Shown: positions 1 to 5,155 of the stretch, piece after piece
How positions within the stretch are numbered: the stretch's first letter is position 1
Layout of the letters: each line of letters starts with the position of its first letter
Source of the DNA: DHVE2 group archaeon
GTDB lineage: Archaea; Thermoplasmatota; Thermoplasmata; Thermoplasmatales; Aciduliprofundaceae
Direction of reading: 5' to 3'
NCBI GenBank assembly: GCA_027014065.1
Contig: JALWEL010000019.1
Coordinates: forward strand, 1-5,576
Length of the DNA: 5,576 nucleotides
Notes under the pieces: model-generated
What the model was told of the DNA's origin: nothing
Databases searched by the model: none
What the model saw: the letters and a program-made list of their open reading frames with translations, nothing else
Position numbers and translations under genes: made by a program

Positions 1-1
1 T

Positions 2-106
2 TACGATGAAGCGCAGGTCAAGAGATTGGGAAAAACGCGGAAAAATGAGGTGGAAATGGAGAAAGAAGAAGATGCGCCGCCTGAAGAGGCAGAGAAGGGC
101 GAATAA
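2..106 (+). CDS. Possible C-terminal tail of an upstream gene, partial
   Basis: A frame open from the left edge encodes 34 residues and ends with TAA at 104-106. The visible tail begins YDEAQVKRLGKTRK and ends EEDAPPEEAEKGE, a lysine/glutamate-rich run turning strongly acidic, as in disordered C-termini of many archaeal proteins. It overlaps the L41e frame by 62 bases, one base out of phase. The local DNA is rich in AAG, GAA and AGA, so any frame here would be charged and open. This could therefore be only a shadow of L41e. No domain is visible and I cannot name a product. Sequence upstream of the window would decide whether a real gene runs in this frame. Confidence 0.3.
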   Translation, partial: YDEAQVKRLGKTRKNEVEMEKEEDAPPEEAEKGE

Positions 107-113
107 GCGTTAA
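45..113 (+). CDS. rpl41e: Ribosomal protein L41e, 22 residues
   Basis: This tiny, extremely basic protein is a component of the large ribosomal subunit. The frame reads MRWKWRKKKMRRLKRQRRANKR. The core KWRKKxMRRLKRxRR is nearly identical to the eukaryotic L41 sequence as I recall it, and L41e occurs only in archaea and eukaryotes. The usual family length is about 25 residues and archaeal members often begin MRWKW, so I chose the ATG at 45. An in-frame ATG at 6 would give 35 residues. No strong Shine-Dalgarno precedes either start; a weak GCGG lies at 37-40. The whole gene lies inside a second open frame (2-106) with an acidic product, so one frame may be a shadow of this purine-rich stretch. 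The motif match makes L41e the stronger claim. A T-rich tract follows 7 bases after the stop. Confidence 0.82.
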   Translation: MRWKWRKKKMRRLKRQRRANKR

Positions 114-120
114 TCATTAG

Positions 121-133
121 TTTAATTTTTATT
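121..133 (+). terminator. Oligo-T tract behind L41e
   Basis: TTTAATTTTTATT starts 7 bases after the L41e stop. Archaeal RNA polymerase commonly terminates at T-rich stretches without a hairpin, so this is a plausible end for the L41e transcript. The run is interrupted and the surroundings are AT-rich, so the call is tentative. Confidence 0.4.
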
Positions 134-271
134 ACTCTTTGATTAGGCACATATTTAATTGATATTGCGGATCAACTTCTAAATTGTAAATTTTCACCGA
201 GAGAATAAGTTGCAACTTAGGAACCACCAGCTCGGAAGAACCTTCTGCCACCACAAAATTTCTTTGAGGGT

Positions 272-345
272 AAATGAGCGTCGGAAGATGCGAGCACGCC
301 CTGCGAAGCAGGGCTCGTTCGCAAATCCATTGGATTTGCTCATTT
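272..345. repeat. Nested inverted repeats (two hairpins inside an outer stem)
   Basis: Three inverted repeats are nested here. Outer arms AAATGAGC (272-279) and GCTCATTT (338-345) are exact complements. Inside is GCCCTGC-GAA-GCAGGGC (298-314), a perfect 7-bp stem with a 3-base loop, extended by CGA (291-293) against TCG (315-317) after a 4-base bulge. Next to it GCAAATCCA (321-329) and TGGATTTGC (331-339) form a perfect 9-bp stem around one central T. The last stem shares bases 338-339 with the outer arm, so only 6 bp of the outer stem can form at the same time as it. The arrangement resembles a three-way junction. It could be a structured RNA, a small non-autonomous mobile element, or a protein-binding site. 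Confidence 0.7.
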
Positions 346-524
346 CCCATTTATAAATCCCCAAAATTATCTGATGGTTAGAGATTATTTCTTTTCCTTC
401 ATTGCTTCTAAACTCCTGCTCTTTAAAGCCCTCGCTTATGACCGCTTATATTTAATTGCCTGTCTTTTTTATCTCTCTTTTTCCCATGTTTTTCAAGGAA
501 TTCAACTTATCCTCTGAAAGTTGG

Positions 525-538
525 AATAATGTTTAATA
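525..538 (+). promoter_or_regulatory. rnz promoter (BRE/TATA), leaderless
   Basis: TTTAATA at 532-538 is a good archaeal TATA box, preceded by purine-rich AATAATG at the BRE position. Its centre is 25 bases upstream of the ATG at 560, the distance expected between TATA box and transcription start. The mRNA would thus begin at or next to the start codon, which agrees with the absence of a Shine-Dalgarno sequence. Confidence 0.65.
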
Positions 539-559
539 CCTGATTGCGATTTGGAACAC

Positions 560-1474
560 ATGCCTTCCACCATAAGAATCGTTTTCTTCGGCACTGGCGG
601 CTCGTGGCCCTCGCCCGAGAGGAATGTGATGTCCCTCGGGTTGCAGGTGGATAGCGAAGTTCTTTTGTTCGATTGCGGGGAGGGAACTCAGAGGCAGATA
701 ATGCACACTCACATAAGTTTCATGAAGATAAGCAAGATATTCATTACCCATTTTCACGGGGACCATTTCTTAGGCCTCGCAGGACTCATTCAAACGATGG
801 TTCTGAACGAGAGGAAAGAGCCATTAGATATATTCGGGCCCCCGGGGACGATAAATATGGTTACGAGGTATTTATCCATCGGATATTACTCCCTCTCTTT
901 CCCCGTGCGCATATACGAATTAAGCTCAGGGGATATGATAGATTTTGGAGATTACATAATTTCGGTGATTCGTACCCGGCATCCTGTTCCAAGCTTGGCG
1001 TATAGCTTCAAGGAAAAGGATATCCCTAGAATTGACAGGGAAAAAGCGGAATCGCTGGGATTGGATAGCAAAACCCTTGAAATTCTCAGGAAGGAAGGAA
1101 AGATAAATTATAATGGAAGAGAAATAACGATTGACGAGGTTGCGGGGGGAATAAGAAAGGGCAGAAAGATAGTCTACAGCGGCGACACCGCGCCCTTCGA
1201 AGAGTTTGTGGAATTTGCCAGAGATGCAGACATTTTGATTCATGAGGCCACTACCGATTCCTCCCTCGAGGAGAAAACCAACAAGTACGGGCATTCGAGC
1301 GCAAGGCAGGCAGCCGAGATGGCAAAGTTGGCGAATGTACAAAGGTTGATGCTCGTGCATATTAGTCCAAGATACAGGAATCCAAAACCCATACTGGATG
1401 ATGCGCGGAAAATATTTCCCAACACGGAGGTACCATCTGATCTATCAGAGTATCTTATTAAAGTGAGAAAATAA
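560..1474 (+). CDS. rnz: Ribonuclease Z (tRNA 3' processing endonuclease)
   Basis: RNase Z is a zinc-dependent metallo-beta-lactamase-fold endonuclease that cuts tRNA precursors just after the discriminator base, so that CCA can be added. All hallmarks are present in the 304-residue product: the GTGGSWPSPERN opening (11-22), FDCGEGTQRQ (37-46), the zinc motif H64-x-H66-x-D68-H69 within THFHGDHFLG, H141 in RHPVPSLAYSF, D209 in VYSGDTAP, HEATT (228-232), HSSARQAAEMA (245-255) and H267 in LVHISPRY. Length is typical of the short form. Residues about 151-203 are where the tRNA-binding arm of the family is inserted. An in-frame TTG at 551 would add three residues, but the TATA box fits a leaderless start at ATG 560. 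It stands alone on the plus strand and converges with the minus-strand operon, 4 bases between stops. Confidence 0.96.
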   Translation: MPSTIRIVFFGTGGSWPSPERNVMSLGLQVDSEVLLFDCGEGTQRQIMHTHISFMKISKIFITHFHGDHFLGLAGLIQTMVLNERKEPLDIFGPPGTINMVTRYLSIGYYSLSFPVRIYELSSGDMIDFGDYIISVIRTRHPVPSLAYSFKEKDIPRIDREKAESLGLDSKTLEILRKEGKINYNGREITIDEVAGGIRKGRKIVYSGDTAPFEEFVEFARDADILIHEATTDSSLEEKTNKYGHSSARQAAEMAKLANVQRLMLVHISPRYRNPKPILDDARKIFPNTEVPSDLSEYLIKVRK

Positions 1475-1477
1475 AAA
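1468..1477 (-). terminator. Oligo-T terminator of the minus-strand operon
   Basis: Read on the minus strand, TTTTTATTTT begins one base after the stop codon of the last operon gene. This is the archaeal oligo-T type. It lies over the final codons and stop of rnz, so two converging transcription units share these bases. Confidence 0.45.
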
Positions 1478-1478
1478 T

Positions 1479-1844
1479 TTACGGGGATTTCGCCCTTCTA
1501 AACTTTGTTATTATCCCTACCGCTATGATTATGGAAAATAAAAAGAGATTGAACTCAGGGAGATGGGAGGTGTATCCTCCAGCGACCCAATTCTGAGAGG
1601 ATGAATAATATATCGAGTACCTCGTTCTCCCTCCCGAGGAGTTGTGCCGGCTTTCAATTTTCACGAATTCGAATCTGTAGTCATCTTGGAAAACTTGATT
1701 TCAGTCTATATCTCCCTTCCAGTGCAACACGTCTACCCCTTCAATATACTGCGCTTTTTCTCCCGTGTTCATATTTGCTGATGAAATAGCAGAGGCACTT
1801 CCCAGTAAAATTAAAAGGAGAATTACAATTATCAACCATCTCAT
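1479..1844 (-). pseudogene. Small exported protein with PEF-CTERM-like tail, interrupted by in-frame TGA
   Basis: Reading from ATG at 1844, one frame of 121 codons runs to TAA at 1481-1479 with a single interruption, TGA at codon 48 (1703-1701). Residues 1-19 (MRWLIIVILLLILLGSASA) are a textbook signal peptide with an ASA cleavage motif. Residues 49-95 contain YRFEFVKIE and a Ser/Tyr-rich stretch. The C-terminus has LPEF (95-98), a hydrophobic helix (99-113) and basic KFRRAK (114-119). This is the three-part layout of archaeosortase substrates of the PEF-CTERM type. Both halves share one frame, so a base substitution rather than a shift explains the break; TGG (Trp), CGA (Arg) or GGA (Gly) could be ancestral. 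The start lies 12 bases after the PCC gene's stop, placing it last in the operon. Alternatives are a genuine 47-residue secreted peptide, readthrough, or a sequencing error. The mature domain is not recognised. Confidence 0.72.
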
Positions 1845-1856
1845 GCCAAATCCCCG

Positions 1857-2267
1857 TTACATATCCTCAGGCCACAGACTTAGATCCTTCTTTATCCTCG
1901 GGCACTCGCCCTCGAACTCGTAAATTATCACCTCTGCCACGAAAACCTTTCCCCTTATGAGATGCCCGCCCTTCACCCAGAAATCTCTCCTGCCTAAAAC
2001 TATGTGAAAATGCACGAAATACTCCCCGCCTATTCTGAATATGTTTCCCAATCCCGAGAGAATCTCGCACTGCTCATCCACGTACTCCCTTATGTACCTT
2101 TTTTGGCCTGTGCTGTAGTACCCTATATCCGCATTCTTTAACGCACCTATGACGTTTATGGCTCCGCATTTTATTTCATTTTCTTCCACGTAGTTTTTCA
2201 GGTATTCCATTATATCCTTGTTTGCTGGAATTCTAAACACATGCACATTTTTTACCTTCGTGATCAT
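1857..2267 (-). CDS. PCC/DUF296-domain protein
   Basis: This 136-residue protein is one complete PCC (PPC, DUF296) domain with no DNA-binding extension. The domain is found in plant AT-hook proteins and as free-standing trimers in bacteria and archaea, where its role is mostly unknown. Visible family features are an N-terminal strand FRIPANKDIMEYLKNYVEEN (11-30), AINVIGALKNADIGYY (36-51), the strand YFVHFHIVLG (83-92) with H86 and H88, GGHLIRGKVFVAEVIIYEF (100-118) with H102, and a short tail ending LWPEDM. The three histidines sit where the family has its conserved, possibly metal-binding, site. The start is fixed by a GGGGTGA ribosome site 4 bases before the ATG. It lies 4 bases after the hydrolase stop and 12 before the exported protein, so the genes are co-transcribed. 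Family assignment is firm; biochemical function is unknown. Confidence 0.88.
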   Translation of the reverse strand: MITKVKNVHVFRIPANKDIMEYLKNYVEENEIKCGAINVIGALKNADIGYYSTGQKRYIREYVDEQCEILSGLGNIFRIGGEYFVHFHIVLGRRDFWVKGGHLIRGKVFVAEVIIYEFEGECPRIKKDLSLWPEDM

Positions 2268-2271
2268 TTTC

Positions 2272-2278
2272 TCACCCC
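2272..2278 (-). promoter_or_regulatory. Ribosome binding site of the PCC gene
   Basis: GGGGTGA, ending 4 bases before the ATG at 2267, matches the archaeal Shine-Dalgarno core GGTGA. It overlaps the last codon and stop of the hydrolase gene, indicating reinitiation or coupled translation, and it decides the PCC start. Confidence 0.7.
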
Positions 2279-3126
2279 GTATATTTCTCTATGAACTCGA
2301 GCACCCTGTTTTTGTACCCTTCTTCATCCACTTTGACCGTTCTCACATGCGCGCCTTCGGTGACCCAGAGATCCACGTTTTCGTTTATTTTTTTGTTCTT
2401 ATAGTAGAACTCTTGCACCTCATCTACATTCACCAGCGGGTCATTCTTTCCCGCTATTATGAGAAGCGGTTTTTTGATTACGTCTGCATACTTCATGACT
2501 TCTATTCCCCTGCTTTTCGTGAGCATGGTGAAAAATGGCTTGGCGAACCAGTAGAGCCACTCTGGAAGGTTAGCAAAATACTTTAATCCTCTTTTTCCAG
2601 TTCTGTCCATGTAAATTGGTGGGCTATCAGCGATGGCGCATGAGATTTCAGGTAGGGTTAATGACCTAATCGCAATTATTCCCCCCATGGAATAGCCCAC
2701 CACGCAATTCTTGTTGGTGGCGAATTTTTCAACTACGGCTTTCAAATCGTTTATTTCTCTATCTCCCACGGTGGTGTATTTTCCTTCGCTCTCGCCGTGG
2801 GCCCTGAAATCGAATACGACTAAGTTGTAATTCTTCTCCGCTAGAAATTTCACCATCTTTTCGATGTAGAAGGTCCACCTGCTAACAGTGTAGCCATGGA
2901 GAAGAAACACTGTTTTTTCGCTGTTCTTGTTCACATACCACCCCTTGAGCTTCAATCCTTCCTCGTTTTCCACTTCGAAATTTTCGTAATTCATTCCGTA
3001 ATCTTTAGGGGTCCATTCTCCCACTTCCCTCGGGGGCTTCGCCATGCGGTAGGCGATGTAAGCCACAAATATGAGAAAAATAATGGCTATGGAGACTAAG
3101 ATACCAATTATTATCTCCCAGACCAT
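2272..3126 (-). CDS. Membrane-anchored alpha/beta hydrolase
   Basis: A serine hydrolase of the alpha/beta fold, 284 residues. Residues 5-26 form one hydrophobic helix followed by basic YRMAKPPR, so the enzyme is tethered to the membrane. The catalytic domain covers about 47-284. It shows HGY (77-79, oxyanion region), VVFDFRAHGES (103-113), the nucleophile elbow GYSMGG with S146 (144-149), ADSPP (166-170), the acid D229 in AGKNDP, and H260 in EGAH. The catalytic triad is therefore complete. Likely substrates are esters or related acyl compounds; none can be named. I chose ATG at 3126, which overlaps the transporter's stop as TGATG and follows a G-rich ribosome site. A GTG at 3129 would add one residue. 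The positive charges after the helix favour a cytoplasmic catalytic domain, but this is weak. It is translationally coupled to the transporter upstream and the PCC gene downstream. Confidence 0.9.
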   Translation of the reverse strand: MVWEIIIGILVSIAIIFLIFVAYIAYRMAKPPREVGEWTPKDYGMNYENFEVENEEGLKLKGWYVNKNSEKTVFLLHGYTVSRWTFYIEKMVKFLAEKNYNLVVFDFRAHGESEGKYTTVGDREINDLKAVVEKFATNKNCVVGYSMGGIIAIRSLTLPEISCAIADSPPIYMDRTGKRGLKYFANLPEWLYWFAKPFFTMLTKSRGIEVMKYADVIKKPLLIIAGKNDPLVNVDEVQEFYYKNKKINENVDLWVTEGAHVRTVKVDEEGYKNRVLEFIEKYTG

Positions 3127-4400
3127 CACTTACCCCCCTCTAACTTCTTCATAGAGAGAACGAGGGGTATCGCAAGAAATACGGAAATCGCTGACGCGGG
3201 GAACAGGGAAGTGTAATCGTTTCCGGCCAGAAGCACTATCGCTCCACCAAGTAGTCCTCCGAACAGGATTGGTATGCTTCTGGATGCTTCGAACAATCCG
3301 TAGTACCTTCCATTGAACTCCTCTCTCCTGTACCTTGTAAGCAAATCGCCAATCACGGGATACGAGGATGAGAGAATTATTCCCCAGCCGAGGCCTGCAG
3401 TTATCATTATTAAGAGCACATGGGTGTATGTGGAGGCGAACATTCCCGCTAAAATCGATGTTCCAAAGATTACGTTTCCCAAAACTATACTTTTTCTCCT
3501 CCCTAACTTGTCGTATATGTACCCCCCTGGAATTGCGGTGAAAACGGCTGCTATGTTGAATATGCCCATTAGTATCACAGCGGTGGATGTGATTTTCTTT
3601 ATGTTCTCTTCCGTTGGCGCACCAAGTAGAATTTGGGCTGCAATACCTACGAAGAATATCGCCACGAACTCGAATGCCATCCACCAGAGGGTCTGAGCAG
3701 TGTAGAATTTAATTGTATCCATCTCGTGGAACATGCGCTTTGCATAGTCTATAATCCCCTCATCCAAAACTTTACTGAGGCGCTCTTCTTCTAATTCCTT
3801 TTCTTTTATTGTGGTGTATGTAAGGATGGATCCCAGGGGAATAAGTATGAATCCCATCAAGAAGGTGTAAAGGGGATCTATGTCCCATAGGATTGCACCG
3901 ACTATGAATCCTGTCAAGCTTCCTATGACTTCAAACAGGGTTATAATTCCGCTTGCTTTTCCCCTTTCTCCGCTTTTTATCAGGTCTGGCATTAAAGCGC
4001 GGAAGGGTGCAGTGTAAAGGTGCATTGCAAAATAGAAAAACGTGATGAAGGAAATGAACATCTCGAATAACCAGCCGTTAGCGTAGGTGAGGTACGCGAG
4101 AAAGAGCGATAAACCTGCCAAAATACCGCCCACCAGAATGAAAGGCTTTCTTCTACCATGCTTTGTGAAAATTCTGTCACTGTACCATCCAATCAGGGGG
4201 GGAACTACTAAACCCATCAAACCTTCAATTGCCAGAATAGCTCCTTTTATTATCGAAGAACCGGTGTATTCGCTCAGCATGGAGAATGTAAATCCTTTGT
4301 TTAATGCCCAACCTATGCTTCTGCTGAACGCCAAAAATGCAATTCCCAAGACTATGCTCATGGCAAAAGAGCTTTTTTTGTTCTTGTATGCGGATTGCAT
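3126..4400 (-). CDS. MFS transporter, GPH/SLC45-like
   Basis: A 424-residue, 12-helix carrier of the major facilitator superfamily. The signature loop between helices 2 and 3, GWYSDRIFTKHGRRKPF (71-87), with KPF after the RR, is the variant seen in glycoside/sucrose-type symporters (GPH and SLC45-like). The second half repeats it as GGYIYDKLGRRK (292-303). A long charged cytoplasmic loop (about 198-232, KEKELEEERL) separates two six-helix halves, and a polar loop YRREEFNGRYYG (357-368) precedes the last helices. Transport is probably proton- or sodium-coupled; a sugar is a reasonable guess from family, not shown. The start ATG at 4400 is supported by a TATA box 25 bases upstream, giving a leaderless mRNA. 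It heads a cluster with hydrolase, PCC protein and exported protein; its stop overlaps the hydrolase start by one base. Confidence 0.9.
   Translation of the reverse strand: MQSAYKNKKSSFAMSIVLGIAFLAFSRSIGWALNKGFTFSMLSEYTGSSIIKGAILAIEGLMGLVVPPLIGWYSDRIFTKHGRRKPFILVGGILAGLSLFLAYLTYANGWLFEMFISFITFFYFAMHLYTAPFRALMPDLIKSGERGKASGIITLFEVIGSLTGFIVGAILWDIDPLYTFLMGFILIPLGSILTYTTIKEKELEEERLSKVLDEGIIDYAKRMFHEMDTIKFYTAQTLWWMAFEFVAIFFVGIAAQILLGAPTEENIKKITSTAVILMGIFNIAAVFTAIPGGYIYDKLGRRKSIVLGNVIFGTSILAGMFASTYTHVLLIMITAGLGWGIILSSSYPVIGDLLTRYRREEFNGRYYGLFEASRSIPILFGGLLGGAIVLLAGNDYTSLFPASAISVFLAIPLVLSMKKLEGGK
3132..3140 (-). promoter_or_regulatory. Ribosome binding site of the hydrolase gene
   Basis: GAGGGGGGT on the minus strand lies inside the last codons of the transporter gene, with 5 bases between it and the ATG at 3126. 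It resembles the GGAGGTGA Shine-Dalgarno sequence and supports the ATG start over the GTG three bases earlier. Confidence 0.55.
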
Positions 4401-4420
4401 ACAAACTATAACATAAAGAT

Positions 4421-4436
4421 ATTATTAAACCTTTTC
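4421..4436 (-). promoter_or_regulatory. Promoter (BRE/TATA) of the transporter operon, leaderless
   Basis: On the minus strand GAAAAGG (4436-4430, BRE-like) is followed by TTTAATAAT (4429-4421). The box centre is about 25 bases from the ATG at 4400. The core TTTAATA is the same heptamer as in the rnz promoter at nearly the same distance, which supports both calls. Confidence 0.65.
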
Positions 4437-4437
4437 T

Positions 4438-5151
4438 TCAAACACTGCCTTGAATTAGGATTTTCACAAGCATATCCCCATATCTTTTCTCAAGGCCAAG
4501 GAGTTTTATTCTTTTTACAACTTCATCAACATCGTATTTTTTTCTCCGCAATTCAAAATTCTCTTCGTCTGAGAAGAATATTCCGTAGGAAGCTCTCGGA
4601 TCCCCGTCCCTGGGCTGCCCCACGGAGCCCGGATTGAAATAAGCTATTTGCCCATATATTCCATTTCTGGGAAAATGCGTGTGCCCGTAAACAATCACAT
4701 TCGCTTCTATTTTTCTTCCTATTTCGTTCACCATGCATTCCGGATCGAAGTCGAACATGTACCCATATAGCGGATCCTTTGGGCACGCGTGAACAAAGTA
4801 AAAATTCTTCCCACCAATTTCCTTCTCCTGACGAATCGGCAAATTCTGGAGGAATTTGATGTCCTCCTCGCTAAGCAATTTTTTTGTTATGTTTTCTCTC
4901 GTGTAAACGCTCAGCTCGTGTGTCTTTTCTCCGCAGTGACAATCAACATTGAACGCATTCGCATAATCGTGATTCCCCGAGACCCACACTTCAGGCTTCA
5001 AATCTTTGAGAATTTCTAAAACTTCATCCGGATTCGGTCCGTAATCAGTCAAGTCACCCAAAAACCACACGGCATCGTAGCTCTCTTTTTCTATTATTTC
5101 TTTCAGGGCCACGGAATTTCCGTGAATATCGCTGAGAACTAATACCTTCAT
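4438..5151 (-). CDS. Calcineurin-like metallophosphoesterase, MJ0912/YfcE-like
   Basis: A 237-residue two-metal phosphoesterase of the Metallophos_2 group. The full set of metal ligands and motifs is present: D8-x-H10 in SDIHGN, D33 in GDLTDYGP, N60-H61 in GNHD, H121 in FVHA, GHTH (156-159), and the trademark NPGSVGQPRDGDPRASY (173-189). Members hydrolyse phosphomono- or diesters in vitro and the physiological substrate is usually unknown. An unusual cluster C71-H72-C73 with H78 follows the GNHD motif. The ATG at 5151 lies 4 bases after the glutamine synthetase stop, with GTGAT just upstream as a weak ribosome site, so the two genes are probably co-transcribed. It ends in TGA, evidence that TGA is an ordinary stop here. 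Family is certain, substrate is not. Confidence 0.93.
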   Translation of the reverse strand: MKVLVLSDIHGNSVALKEIIEKESYDAVWFLGDLTDYGPNPDEVLEILKDLKPEVWVSGNHDYANAFNVDCHCGEKTHELSVYTRENITKKLLSEEDIKFLQNLPIRQEKEIGGKNFYFVHACPKDPLYGYMFDFDPECMVNEIGRKIEANVIVYGHTHFPRNGIYGQIAYFNPGSVGQPRDGDPRASYGIFFSDEENFELRRKKYDVDEVVKRIKLLGLEKRYGDMLVKILIQGSV

Positions 5152-5155
5152 TTCA

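Larger units (their letters stand above)
114..531. other. Gene-poor spacer between L41e and rnz
   Basis: I see no convincing gene in this stretch. It holds the T-rich tract after L41e, the nested palindrome at 272-345, a palindromic AT box ATTTATAAAT at 349-358, a second TATA-like TTATATTTAA at 447-456, and pyrimidine-rich sequence up to the rnz promoter. CGCTTAT occurs twice, at 433-439 and 443-449, exactly 10 bases apart. A 72-codon frame on the minus strand (350-132) and a 47-codon plus frame (374-517) exist, but neither has a recognisable domain, Shine-Dalgarno site or well-placed promoter. The spacer may carry an RNA or the remains of a mobile element; the sequence alone does not settle it. 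Confidence 0.6.

Noticed and set aside
132..350. 72-codon minus-strand frame starting MGNEQIQWICERALL
   Set aside because: Its 5' third is simply the nested palindrome read through. It has no Shine-Dalgarno site, no TATA box at the leaderless distance and no recognisable domain, so I treat it as chance coding.
374..517. 47-codon plus-strand frame, hydrophobic, starting MVRDYFFSFIASK
   Set aside because: The hydrophobicity follows from pyrimidine-rich DNA. The AT box at 349-358 is only about 20 bases upstream, slightly too near, and there is no ribosome site or charge pattern of a real membrane peptide.
371..520. Possible C/D box guide RNA (CTGATGG near 371, CTGA near 514)
   Set aside because: The C box is imperfect, the spacing is far too long for an archaeal guide of about 60 bases, and no internal C'/D' pair is visible.
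1566..1580. GGAGG-TGTAT-CCTCC hairpin
   Set aside because: It falls inside the exported-protein frame, encoding the stretch AGGYTS. The stem is only 5 bp, so chance is sufficient.
1701..1703. TGA as selenocysteine or a reassigned tryptophan codon
   Set aside because: Other genes in the window end in TGA, no SECIS-like hairpin was seen nearby, and nothing in the small protein resembles a selenoprotein. A nonsense mutation, readthrough or base error is simpler.
2218..2586. 122-codon plus-strand frame over the hydrolase and PCC genes
   Set aside because: It is the antisense shadow of two well-supported genes with clear motifs.
3130..3684. 184-codon minus-strand frame inside the transporter gene
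   Set aside because: It runs out of phase with the transporter frame, which has full MFS motifs; the alternative product shows no domain.
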